The notes below the pieces were generated by a model. The model did not search any database. It was not told the origin of the DNA and saw only the letters and a list, made by a program, of their open reading frames with translations. Shown here in pieces: positions 49,298-57,053 of a stretch of 64,000 bases of DNA. This DNA comes from Polynucleobacter sp. MWH-Loch1C5. Its GTDB lineage: Bacteria; Pseudomonadota; Gammaproteobacteria; Burkholderiales; Burkholderiaceae. Within the stretch, counting starts at the first letter, position 1. Each line of letters begins with the position of its first letter. The stretch is taken from contig NZ_JACVPR010000001.1 of assembly GCF_018881775.1 (NCBI RefSeq), positions 868,001-932,000 of the forward strand, written 5' to 3'. Position numbers and translations under genes: made by a program.

Positions 49298-50625
49298 GCA
49301 GCCTCAAATACTTCGGAGCTCGTATCAGTTTCTGTTGAATGAAGTTTTGTAAGCGCTTGTGCGACTAATTCGCCGGAGCGCAGACCGTCTTCATGAAAAC
49401 CATAACCCGTCCAAGCGCCGCAGAACCAAGTATTTCTAATACCTTGGATGAGGCTTAATTGTTGCTGAGCTTCAATCGCTTTGGCATCGAATATAGGGTG
49501 CTCGTACTCAATTTCCATACGCTTTAGTCGTGCTTGTGGTTCTTTAACCGGATTTAAGCTCACCACCACGGCTTGATCTTTCCATGCCGCAGGTAGGGGT
49601 TGTAATTTGTTGATGAGGTAGTTCACGCAGACTCTGCGATCTGCCAGTGTCGCTCGATTATTGGTGGTGTAGTTCCAAGCCGACCAGCAATTTTCATTTT
49701 GCGGCAAAAGACTTCTATCTGTATGAACTACAGCGCGATTTTTTTGATAGCGAACGGCCCCTAATATTTTTGCTTCATCGGGATGAGCATCTCCTAGCAT
49801 ATTCAGGGTTTGGTCACTATGAGAGGCAAAGATCACATGGTCATAGTGTTTGAGTGAGTTATTCTCAGTCAATACCTCAATCGATTTGCCACGACGCACT
49901 GTCGTTACCTGATCTTTGATAATCTGAACACCTGATGCATTGAGTTTTGCCACGATACGTTTGACGTATTCTCGTGAGCCTCCGTTGACAGTCATCCATT
50001 GCGGACGGTCATTCACTTGAATCAAGCCATGGTTATGACAAAAACGAATCATGGTTGACATTGGAAATTCCAGCATTTGCTCAACTGGGCATGACCAAAT
50101 GGCACCAATCATAGGCAAGAAGTACCAGTCCTTGAAGTATTGGCTGTAACGATTTTTGCTTAAAAAGTCAGCAACTGAATCATTCAGTTGATTCAGGGCG
50201 CCACTTTCTGCCAATTGCGTACATTGCTTATTAAAGCGCAGTATGTCAAAGACCATTTTGAGAAACTTTGGGTTATACAAGTTCTCTCTTTGGGCAAAGA
50301 GTGTGTTGAGATTAGTACCCGACCATTCCAATGGAGCTTCATTCTTTCTCGGAATCGATACTGAGAAAGTCATCTCGGAATTAGAGACAGGGACTTCGAG
50401 CTCATTAAAGAGTTTGACGAGACGGGGATAGGTCCGATGGTTGAATACTAAAAACCCCGTATCAATGCCATGTGTGACATCTTCTAGAGTTAAGTCAATG
50501 GTGTAGCTATGTCCGCCAATATGACGCTGACCTTCATAAAGATCAATCTCAAAATTCGATTCTTTACTGAGCGCATAGGCACATCCTAGGCCAGAGATAC
50601 CTGCTCCAATGATGGCTATTTTCAT
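49294..50625 (-). CDS. FAD-dependent amine oxidase-like oxidoreductase
   Basis: A 443-residue flavoprotein with the FAD-binding IAIIGAGISGLGCAYAL (3-19), an acidic DLYEGQRHIGGHS and a C-terminal TWFCGAWTGYGFHEDGLRSG (the second FAD contact). It is the first gene of the five-gene lipid operon. Relatives in Rhodobacter belong to the RpoE/ChrR singlet-oxygen regulon, where neighbouring lipid enzymes modify unsaturated acyl chains. The substrate here is not known. The start has GAAAG 6 nt upstream, and a long hairpin lies 25-100 nt upstream. Confidence 0.82.
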   Translation of the reverse strand: MKIAIIGAGISGLGCAYALSKESNFEIDLYEGQRHIGGHSYTIDLTLEDVTHGIDTGFLVFNHRTYPRLVKLFNELEVPVSNSEMTFSVSIPRKNEAPLEWSGTNLNTLFAQRENLYNPKFLKMVFDILRFNKQCTQLAESGALNQLNDSVADFLSKNRYSQYFKDWYFLPMIGAIWSCPVEQMLEFPMSTMIRFCHNHGLIQVNDRPQWMTVNGGSREYVKRIVAKLNASGVQIIKDQVTTVRRGKSIEVLTENNSLKHYDHVIFASHSDQTLNMLGDAHPDEAKILGAVRYQKNRAVVHTDRSLLPQNENCWSAWNYTTNNRATLADRRVCVNYLINKLQPLPAAWKDQAVVVSLNPVKEPQARLKRMEIEYEHPIFDAKAIEAQQQLSLIQGIRNTWFCGAWTGYGFHEDGLRSGELVAQALTKLHSTETDTSSEVFEAA

Positions 50626-50650
50626 ATTGACTTTCGTTTAAATAGAAGAA

Positions 50651-50726
50651 AGCCACAAGACACCCCTGAGTCTAAAAAGGGAGGGAGAGAAATTGTTTGA
50701 CTCAGTAGGCTTCATGTCTTGTGGCT
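50651..50726 (-). terminator. Long two-step inverted repeat between folE2 and the FAD operon
   Basis: Outer arms of 12 bp, AGCCACAAGACA (50651-50662) and TGTCTTGTGGCT (50715-50726), enclose inner 7-bp arms CTGAGTC (50666-50672) and GACTCAG (50699-50705). Read on the minus strand, the outer stem is followed by TTCTTCTATTT, so it can act as a terminator for gpx-folE2. It ends 25 nt before the FAD gene start, so it could also be a 5' leader element of that operon. Confidence 0.55.
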
Positions 50727-50734
50727 AAAAGGGT

Positions 50735-51529
50735 TCACTGTTGCGGACCACACAGCCAGGCATAGGCTGAATGATTGTGAATAGATTCAAAGTTTTCAGA
50801 AGAAACTTCGTAATAGCTCACTTCTGGCATCTTTTGTAATTGGACTGCGATGTCTCTAACTAGATCTTCCACAAATTTTGGATTGTCATAGGCATACTCT
50901 GTGACATATTTTTCGTCAGGGCGCTTTAATAAACCCCAGAGTTGGCAGGACGCGGCATTTTCTGCAATATCAATCAGGCGCTCAATCGGCATCGCTTGAT
51001 TGATCTTTGTTTTCATACTGATCAATGAGCGTTGATTATGCGCACCGTAGTCAGAAATCTTTTTGGAGCAAGGGCATAGGCTCGTGACAGGTACGCGCAC
51101 TTCTTGCTCGAGAGAGAAAACACCATCGACAGAGCTGAGCGTATAAACCACGTCATAGTCTAGAAGGCTTTCTACCTTAGATATAGGGGCCACCTTATTA
51201 ATGAAAATAGGAGCCGCAATCGTGATGTGTCCAGCATCTGCCTCTAAGCGATTGAGCATGCTTTCCATCATAGATTTCAGGCTTTCGTAATCGAGCGCAG
51301 CATGGTGGCTTTGCAGGATTTCTAAAAAGCGTGACATATGCGTGCCTTTTAGATGTGCGGCTAAACGTACAGTCATATCAATCTGCGCAATTGTTGCCTG
51401 CGGCCCGTTGCTTAACTGAATTTGAATGGGGTGGCGAATACTTTTCACCCCCACTTTTTGAATCACAATTTGACGTTCATCAGGGCTTGACTGAACATCG
51501 GGCAAGAAAAGTTTTTCTGGGGCGTTCAT
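50735..51529 (-). CDS. folE2: GTP cyclohydrolase FolE2 (type IB)
   Basis: FolE2 makes dihydroneopterin triphosphate from GTP, the first step of folate and queuosine precursor synthesis. The 264-residue T-fold protein shows GVKSIRHPIQI, TVRLAAHLKGTHMSRFLEIL, VPVTSLCPCSKKISDYGAHNQR (with the catalytic Cys) and ENFESIHNHSAYAW. This type works with metals other than zinc, unlike FolE1. It lies 9 nt after gpx on the same strand, so the two share a promoter. This supports a zinc-sparing theme together with the ZnuD block. Confidence 0.93.
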   Translation of the reverse strand: MNAPEKLFLPDVQSSPDERQIVIQKVGVKSIRHPIQIQLSNGPQATIAQIDMTVRLAAHLKGTHMSRFLEILQSHHAALDYESLKSMMESMLNRLEADAGHITIAAPIFINKVAPISKVESLLDYDVVYTLSSVDGVFSLEQEVRVPVTSLCPCSKKISDYGAHNQRSLISMKTKINQAMPIERLIDIAENAASCQLWGLLKRPDEKYVTEYAYDNPKFVEDLVRDIAVQLQKMPEVSYYEVSSENFESIHNHSAYAWLCGPQQ

Positions 51530-51538
51530 ATCAGATTC

Positions 51539-52156
51539 CTATAGGATTTTTTCAATGTCTTTAATAAGAGACTTGCTGCTAGGTGAGGTCATGCTGCTGT
51601 AGGCATTGACCACATTACCCTGACGATCGATCAGGTACTTATAAAAATTCCAACGGGGTTTAGTACCTGATTTTTCGATCAGTAATTTGAATAGAGGGTT
51701 TGCATCTGCCCCCGATACTGAGCTTTTTGCAAACATAGGAAATTTGACGCCATAAGTGTTGTGGCAAAAATCAGCGATCTCTTTATTGTTACCGGGCTCT
51801 TGCTTACCAAAGTCATTGGATGGAAAGCCTAGAATCACAAGTCCACGGTCTTTATATTGTGCATAGAGCTTTTCTAAGCCCTCGTATTGACTTGTAAAAC
51901 CACAGTAGCTTGCTGTGTTGACCACCAAAATCACCTTGCCCTGGTACTGGCAAAGATTTTGTGGCGCTTCATCTTGTAGGCGTGGGAAAGTAAACGAAAG
52001 TGAGCTTGGACAGGTCATAGCACTTGCTTCCTTAGGCCAGCTAAGTATCAATAGAGTAGAAATAATGAAGGTGTAGGCAGCCATGCGCACAAAAAATCCC
52101 CGGCCAGTCTTACGCTGGCTATGTGGGGATCGGTCATCTATATTTGCGACCAACAT
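51539..52156 (-). CDS. Glutathione peroxidase-like protein, exported
   Basis: A thiol peroxidase of the GPx family. From the ATG at 52156 (GGAG about 10 nt upstream) it has 205 residues, with an N-terminal basic stretch and a hydrophobic signal segment (YTFIISTLLILSW ending SAMT). The GPx core has the peroxidatic Cys in VVNTASYCGFTSQ, the GFPSNDFGKQEPG motif and a conserved Trp-Asn (KPRWNFYKYL). The second Cys typical of thioredoxin-dependent forms may be in DFCHNTYG. A longer in-frame start at 52198 would run into its own promoter. It is divergent from the photoreceptor gene. Confidence 0.85.
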   Translation of the reverse strand: MLVANIDDRSPHSQRKTGRGFFVRMAAYTFIISTLLILSWPKEASAMTCPSSLSFTFPRLQDEAPQNLCQYQGKVILVVNTASYCGFTSQYEGLEKLYAQYKDRGLVILGFPSNDFGKQEPGNNKEIADFCHNTYGVKFPMFAKSSVSGADANPLFKLLIEKSGTKPRWNFYKYLIDRQGNVVNAYSSMTSPSSKSLIKDIEKIL

Positions 52157-52176
52157 GGGTTTTGTCTCCTCGACCC

Positions 52177-52205
52177 TTATAATTTCGCTAAATCCCATTA
52201 GACAA
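52177..52205 (-). promoter_or_regulatory. Candidate promoter of gpx-folE2
   Basis: On the minus strand, TTGTCT (52205-52200) and TTATAA (52182-52177) are separated by 17 bases, 21 nt before the gpx start codon. The -35 overlaps one arm of the 23-bp inverted repeat at 52199-52221, suggesting repression by a regulator bound there. Confidence 0.5.
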
Positions 52206-52221
52206 ATAGGGTTTTTGTCTA
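52199..52221. promoter_or_regulatory. Dyad operator candidate in the gpx/litR intergenic region
   Basis: TAGACAAA-TAGGGTT-TTTGTCTA: perfect 8-bp arms with a 7-bp spacer. Viewed as hexamers it is TAGACA-N11-TGTCTA, similar in layout to the TRTACA-N12-TGTAYA boxes reported for LitR/PplR-type regulators. It covers the gpx -35. The regulator encoded next door is the obvious candidate ligand-binding factor, but binding is inferred. Confidence 0.5.
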
Positions 52222-52304
52222 GGGCAAATTTAGTACTTGTTCAGATATTAGCTAAAAAATAAAAAATATGCAAATTTTGTCTATGACAGTGTAGAATTTG
52301 TTCA
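52216..52304 (+). repeat. Two imperfect direct repeats upstream of litR
   Basis: Copy A (52216-52243) and copy B (52278-52304) share TGTCTA, then 14-15 bases containing TAG(T/A)A, then TTGTTCA, about 62 bases apart. Copy B includes the palindrome TGTC-TAT-GACA (52278-52288) and the -10-like TAGAAT (52292-52297). They probably are tandem regulator sites or tandem promoters for litR. A short hairpin CCAAGT-ATTA-ACTTGG follows at 52311-52326. Confidence 0.45.
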
Positions 52305-52349
52305 TCGACACCAAGTATTAACTTGGCGATACCCCATGAGTCATCACTT

Positions 52350-53309
52350 ATGAATGTTAGGTTTACGAATTTGCCAGATATGCTCAGCATTGCAGCCGTT
52401 GAGCGAGATACAGGCATTGCTAAAGATACTTTAAGGGTTTGGGAGCGTCGTTACGGCTTCCCAAAGCCACTCCGCGATGCTAATGATGACCGTGTTTACC
52501 CCGCAGATCAGATAGAAAAGTTGCGCTTACTCAAGCGTTTACTTGATATTGGTCATCGCCCCGGCCGTATTGTTCCTTTGCCTATTGAGACTTTAAGAGA
52601 ATTAGCCACACAGGGAACACAGACGCACGAACACAGCTCTGCGATACCAGTCATTACCCAAGACGATATGAATCGTTACTTGGACTTATTGCGTTCACAT
52701 CAAACCGAGGCCTTGCGCTTAGCGCTTTCAACCACATTAATGAAGATTGGTTTAGACCGCTTTGTAATAGATATTGTGGCCCCATTGATTAAGAACATAG
52801 GCGACTACTGGGCTAACGGCAAGATCGAGATTCATGAAGAACATTTGTTCACAGAACAAATCAAGCATCTTTTAAGAACGGCCATTAATTCTGTACCGAG
52901 GGGACATACGGGCCAGAATGAAGAGTTGGCACGCCCAAGAATTTTGTTAACAACCTTCCCACAAGAACAACACAGTTTAGGTTTGTTGATGGCTGAGGCA
53001 CTCATGGCTTTAGAGGGATGTGTCTGCGTATCTTTAGGTACACAAACACCTATTCTCGAAATAGCACAAGCTGCACGAGCACAAAAAGCAGATATTGTTG
53101 CCCTGTCATTTTCAACACAAATTAATCAAAACCAGGTGGTGGATGGTTTGAATGAGTTGAAGTCTAAGTTGGCTCCTGGCGTTGAGATATGGGCAGGTGG
53201 TGAGAACCAAGCGCTCAAGCGTCGTGCCCCGGACGGTATTCGTGTGATTGAGCAACTCCCAGATATATCTAACTACGTCAAAGAGTGGCGTCTCGTTCGC
53301 AATCAGTAA
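52350..53309 (+). CDS. litR: CarH/LitR-type B12-dependent photoreceptor, MerR family
   Basis: A MerR-type repressor with a cobalamin-binding light sensor. The N-terminal winged HTH is MLSIAAVERDTGIAKDTLRVWERRYGFP; a four-helix bundle follows, with the AdoCbl-capping motif W-x9-EH intact (W154, E164, H165 in YWANGKIEIHEEH), then a Rossmann domain with the lower-ligand motif E-x-H-x-x-G (E206, H208, G211). In CarH, adenosylcobalamin drives tetramer formation and DNA binding in the dark, and light breaks the Co-C bond and releases DNA. I use the ATG at 52350; an in-frame TTG at 52323 would add nine residues, and no start has a good RBS. The photolyase gene overlaps its end by 25 nt. Confidence 0.87.
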   Translation: MNVRFTNLPDMLSIAAVERDTGIAKDTLRVWERRYGFPKPLRDANDDRVYPADQIEKLRLLKRLLDIGHRPGRIVPLPIETLRELATQGTQTHEHSSAIPVITQDDMNRYLDLLRSHQTEALRLALSTTLMKIGLDRFVIDIVAPLIKNIGDYWANGKIEIHEEHLFTEQIKHLLRTAINSVPRGHTGQNEELARPRILLTTFPQEQHSLGLLMAEALMALEGCVCVSLGTQTPILEIAQAARAQKADIVALSFSTQINQNQVVDGLNELKSKLAPGVEIWAGGENQALKRRAPDGIRVIEQLPDISNYVKEWRLVRNQ

Positions 53310-54838
53310 GCGGGGCTAGACGACTGATCGGGTTGATACTGGGGGATCAACTTGATCATCAATCGCCATTATTTACAAAAATAAATCAGCAAACTGACTC
53401 ACTGGTGATGATTGAGTCATCTCATGAGGCTCAAACGGTTTGGTCTCATAAAGCAAGAATCGCCCTATTTTTTTCTGCGATGCGCCACTTTGCAGATGAC
53501 ATCAAAAGCAAAGCATATCCGCTCGAATACATTAAAACCAATGACGCACTAGTAGAGACATTAAGAGTCTATCTAAGAACACAAGGTGCTACAGAATTAA
53601 TGGCCGTTGAGCCTGGCGATTATCGAGTACAGCAAGAGATCGAACAAATGTGTCAGGCCGAGAAAATAGTATGCACATGGCTTGAAGATACGCATTTTTA
53701 TTGCACGAAAAAAGAATTTGCTGCTTGGGCTCACCAGAAGAAAGAGTTACGTCTTGAGTTTTTCTACCGCATGATGCGTAAGAAACATAATGTACTCATG
53801 GAGGGTGATGAACCCTTAGGTGGGCGTTGGAATTTTGATGACGAAAACCGTAAGCCGTACTCTAAGAAGGGGCCTGGCCTAATACCACCCCCTCTGTTTA
53901 TTGAACCTGATGAGATTACGCAAAAAGTCATACAAGAGGTTCAAGAAAAGTTTACAGATCATCCCGGCGAGCTCGATGATTTTGTTTGGCCAGTGACGCG
54001 CAAAGATGCGTTGTTAGCTATAGATGATTTTTTACAAAATCGTCTGATTCATTTCGGAGAGTATCAAGATGCGATGTGGACCCAAACCCCATTTGGTTGG
54101 CATTCATTAATTTCAGCGGCTTTGAATCTCAAGTTGATTTCACCGCAAGAACTTGTGGACAAGGTGGTTTCAGAAGGACTTTTGCAAAAAATTGATTTAT
54201 CAACGATAGAGGGCTACGTCAGGCAGGTCATTGGATGGCGTGAATTTATTAGAGGGATGTACTTTTTAGACATGCCTCATATGGCCCAAGCCAATTACTT
54301 TAAAAACACACGCGCACTACCCAAATGGTATTGGACAGGACAAACAAAAATGGCCTGTATGCAAGACACAGTAGGTCAGACCTTGAGGTATGGTTATGCC
54401 CATCATATTCAAAGGCTGATGGTCTTGGGTAACTTTGCTTTATTGGCAGAGGTGATGCCGCAAGCAGTCGCTGATTGGTTTTTGGCCATCTATGTTGATG
54501 CGGTAGAGTGGGTTGAATTACCTAATGTGGCAGGGATGGCATTATTTGCAAACGGGGGGCGTTTTACCAGTAAGCCTTATATTGCCAGCGGTGCCTACAT
54601 TAAGCGGATGAGTAACTATTGTGGTGCTTGTCGATATAAATCAGAGCAAAGATATGGTGACAATGCATGCCCATTTACCAATCTTTATTGGCATTTCTTG
54701 ATCAAGAACCAACAAGACTTTAATAAAAATCCACGCATGAAATTGATGATGGCTAATCTCAATAAAATCAGCGAAGATGAGCAAAAAGAAATAGTGCTAC
54801 ATGCACAATCTATACTCTCTCATATCGATCAAATTTAA
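53285..54838 (+). CDS. phrB: Iron-sulfur cryptochrome/photolyase, probable (6-4) photolyase
   Basis: A 517-residue FeS-BCP family protein. The N-terminal Rossmann antenna domain begins LIGLILGDQLDHQSPLF, and the C-terminal helical FAD domain includes VRQVIGWREFIRGMYF. The four cluster cysteines are present at C358, C446, C449 and C462, with the same spacing (88, 3, 13) as the ligands of Agrobacterium PhrB. Members repair (6-4) photoproducts using blue light and often carry a lumazine antenna. The GTG start lies inside litR, so light relief of the repressor would raise both. Repair specificity is inferred from the family. Confidence 0.9.
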   Translation: MASRSQSVSGARRLIGLILGDQLDHQSPLFTKINQQTDSLVMIESSHEAQTVWSHKARIALFFSAMRHFADDIKSKAYPLEYIKTNDALVETLRVYLRTQGATELMAVEPGDYRVQQEIEQMCQAEKIVCTWLEDTHFYCTKKEFAAWAHQKKELRLEFFYRMMRKKHNVLMEGDEPLGGRWNFDDENRKPYSKKGPGLIPPPLFIEPDEITQKVIQEVQEKFTDHPGELDDFVWPVTRKDALLAIDDFLQNRLIHFGEYQDAMWTQTPFGWHSLISAALNLKLISPQELVDKVVSEGLLQKIDLSTIEGYVRQVIGWREFIRGMYFLDMPHMAQANYFKNTRALPKWYWTGQTKMACMQDTVGQTLRYGYAHHIQRLMVLGNFALLAEVMPQAVADWFLAIYVDAVEWVELPNVAGMALFANGGRFTSKPYIASGAYIKRMSNYCGACRYKSEQRYGDNACPFTNLYWHFLIKNQQDFNKNPRMKLMMANLNKISEDEQKEIVLHAQSILSHIDQI

Positions 54839-54861
54839 GGCCACTTAGCATAGACAGTCGT

Positions 54862-55359
54862 ATGGACATTCATCAATTACCTGATCCCGACTTTGAGAAA
54901 AAAATCATTGCGCGTGAGAATTTGCAGGCAGTGTTAGCGAGCATACCAAGACCACTTGTTTTTACGAATGGGGTTTTTGATATTTTGCACAGGGGCCATG
55001 TCAGTTATTTGGCGCAAGCCAAAACCTTTGGTAAGAGCATGATGATTGGAGTCAATGCTGATGCTTCGGTCAAAATGTTGGGTAAAGGCGATGATCGACC
55101 ATTAAATCGTGAAGATGATCGTATGGCCTTATTAGCCGCCTTACAGTCTGTGGATTACGTCACATTATTTACAGAAAAAACACCTGTAGAGCTCATCAAA
55201 ATCATTCGTCCAGATATCTATATCAAGGGCGGGGATTATGACATTGCCACCCTAGAAGAAACGAAGTGCGTGGAGTCTTGGGGTGGTAAAGCTTATGCAA
55301 TTCCATTTATTCATGATCGTTCTACAACTCAGTTAGTCAAGAAGATCAGACAATCTTAA
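54862..55359 (+). CDS. rfaE2: ADP-heptose synthase nucleotidyltransferase domain (RfaE2)
   Basis: A 165-residue cytidylyltransferase-like protein with TNGVFDILHRGHVSYL (HxGH-type motif as HRGH), VGVNADAS-like IGVNADASVKMLGKG, the IKGGDYDIATL segment and DRSTTQLVKKI. It adenylylates heptose-1-phosphate for LPS inner core. In betaproteobacteria RfaE is split and RfaE2 stands alone, as here. It follows the photolyase by 23 nt on the same strand; this link is probably positional only. Confidence 0.88.
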   Translation: MDIHQLPDPDFEKKIIARENLQAVLASIPRPLVFTNGVFDILHRGHVSYLAQAKTFGKSMMIGVNADASVKMLGKGDDRPLNREDDRMALLAALQSVDYVTLFTEKTPVELIKIIRPDIYIKGGDYDIATLEETKCVESWGGKAYAIPFIHDRSTTQLVKKIRQS

Positions 55360-55502
55360 TCTGCCTTATTTTGTGGGCTAGCCCCAGGGGACTCAAACCA
55401 ATGATTAATCCATTGTTGAGCGCCACTGGGATTAAAAAGCATAGTCAGGCTCAAGAAAGTCACTGCAATAATTAATAAGACTAGGACGATGCTTTTCTTC
55501 AT
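55356..55502 (-). CDS. Small single-pass membrane protein
   Basis: A 48-residue protein. The start overlaps the coaX stop (ATGA), and the stop overlaps that of convergent rfaE2 by 4 nt. It begins MKKS and has one hydrophobic segment (IVLVLLIIAVTFLSLTMLF, ~5-23), then a short polar tail with WINHWFESPGASPQNKAD. The transmembrane or signal-anchor type is clear; no family is recognised. Tight coupling to birA-coaX supports that it is real. Confidence 0.6.
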   Translation of the reverse strand: MKKSIVLVLLIIAVTFLSLTMLFNPSGAQQWINHWFESPGASPQNKAD

Positions 55503-56257
55503 GGATTTAGTTTTTTATGAAGACAGAGTAATCCTCTGAGAACGAGATCAGGAATTTGAATAACGGGCTCATTTAAGTGAGGGGCAATCCAAGAGGCATA
55601 GCCACCCGTTAGCACGATTTGACTGACGGTCTCATCTAGTTTGCTGATGAGCAACTCAACAGCTCCAATATGAGCTGCCAGAGTACCTTGTTGAATCGCT
55701 TCTTCGGTGCTGTTAGCCAAGCCAATTTGATTGGCAAAGGAATTTATTTTAGGTAGCTGACCGGTGGCATTGGCCAAGGCATTTTGCATGAGGCCAAGAC
55801 CGGGAAGGATCAAGCCACCTCGATGTTCACCAGAAGAATCTAGTAGATCGATAGTGGTAGCTGTCCCAGCGCTGATAATCAGAAGATTTTGTGCAGGCAT
55901 CAGAGCCCGGCTAGCCAGCAGATTGGCAAAGCGGTCGCTTCCGAGCTGCGCAATATTTTTATAGCTAGAGTGAAGTAAGTTTTTGTGTTGAGCTATGTAT
56001 TGAATAGAGATGCCTGCGTATTCTTGAGAGAGGCGCTGGCTTAAGTTTTGCTGTAATGCATCACTGAGTACGCTAGATACATAAATATGTCGGATATCTT
56101 GACCTAAATTTAAATTTAGCCAAGTATGATTTTTAGGATCAATAGAGGCAGAATCAATACTTTTGACATCTGTGATCGGGGTCTGTATCGAAGCGTTCTC
56201 CTGACATATAGCCCACTTGGATTGACTATTGCCTGCGTCGATTAGTAAAAGACTCAT
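55499..56257 (-). CDS. coaX: Type III pantothenate kinase
   Basis: CoaX phosphorylates pantothenate in CoA synthesis and is insensitive to CoA feedback. The 252-residue ASKHA-fold protein shows LLIDAGNSQSKWAI (4-17), QLGSDRFANLLAS, ISAGTATTIDLL and VLTGGYASWI. It overlaps birA by 4 nt, a common bpl-coaX pairing. Confidence 0.93.
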   Translation of the reverse strand: MSLLLIDAGNSQSKWAICQENASIQTPITDVKSIDSASIDPKNHTWLNLNLGQDIRHIYVSSVLSDALQQNLSQRLSQEYAGISIQYIAQHKNLLHSSYKNIAQLGSDRFANLLASRALMPAQNLLIISAGTATTIDLLDSSGEHRGGLILPGLGLMQNALANATGQLPKINSFANQIGLANSTEEAIQQGTLAAHIGAVELLISKLDETVSQIVLTGGYASWIAPHLNEPVIQIPDLVLRGLLCLHKKLNP

Positions 56258-57033
56258 GCCTGTTTCCTTAATGAGACATCTCCTGCCATGATTTTACGTA
56301 TGCCCGTAGATGTCTTCAGTTCTAGTTGACCTTGTGTGTCAACACCCAAGGCAATGCCTGTGTCGATGACTTGGCCCTCTTGCACAATTTGACATTCGAG
56401 ATTTTGAAATAAATGCCAACGATTCCATTCTGCCTGAAATTGGCTAAAGTCACCCTGTGCAAAATCTTGAAATAAATCAGCGAGCTCATCCAAGATGGCT
56501 CTAAAGAGATTTTCACGGACCAAATACCTTGGGTCGAGTATGTCAGACAAAGATCCAGCCTGATTAATAGAGCTATGTTGTGGTGTGCCTAGTAGGTTTA
56601 GACCAATACCTATAACGAGCCAATGTTGATTGGCCTGAGGACTGACCGCTTCAATCAGAATGCCCCCTACTTTTTGATTGTGTATATAAAGATCGTTAGG
56701 CCATTTGAGTCGGCAACCGCGAGCGTAGAGTTCCTCTTTGCTGATTGAGCACGCTTTAGCAATGCCTTGCCAGATTTTGAGGCCACAAGCTAGGCTCAAT
56801 CCTGAGAGTTCTGCAAAGCTACGATAGATCGGGTGTGCCACAGAAAAAGTGAGTGATGTATGAGGATCGCTTAACCATGAGCGCCCCATTCTGCCTTTAC
56901 CTGCAGTCTGTTCATCCACTAATAAAGCAGTGGCCTGATTTATGCTCTGGTTTCTAAGACCGTGAGCCAGTGCGTCATTGCTTGATGGGCTTGTTGCTAG
57001 GTGCTGAATCTGCCAATTTGTCCTCATAGGCAT
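56254..57033 (-). CDS. birA: Biotin-[acetyl-CoA carboxylase] ligase
   Basis: A 259-residue biotin protein ligase. It shows ATSPSSNDALAHG, the biotinyl-AMP-binding EQTAGKGRMGRSWLS (GRGRxG-like), and LKWPNDLYIHNQKVGGILIE. It has no N-terminal helix-turn-helix, so it is a monofunctional ligase and not a bio operon repressor. It is divergent from the VanZ-like gene, with a 20-nt gap. Confidence 0.92.
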   Translation of the reverse strand: MPMRTNWQIQHLATSPSSNDALAHGLRNQSINQATALLVDEQTAGKGRMGRSWLSDPHTSLTFSVAHPIYRSFAELSGLSLACGLKIWQGIAKACSISKEELYARGCRLKWPNDLYIHNQKVGGILIEAVSPQANQHWLVIGIGLNLLGTPQHSSINQAGSLSDILDPRYLVRENLFRAILDELADLFQDFAQGDFSQFQAEWNRWHLFQNLECQIVQEGQVIDTGIALGVDTQGQLELKTSTGIRKIMAGDVSLRKQA

Positions 57034-57053
57034 ATTGTAGGTAGTATGTCAGT

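Noticed and set aside
52158-52170. A further TTTTGTCTC copy next to the gpx start, similar to the regulator half-site
   Set aside because: On the minus strand it is the gpx ribosome-binding region (GGAGACAAAACCC), which explains the sequence.
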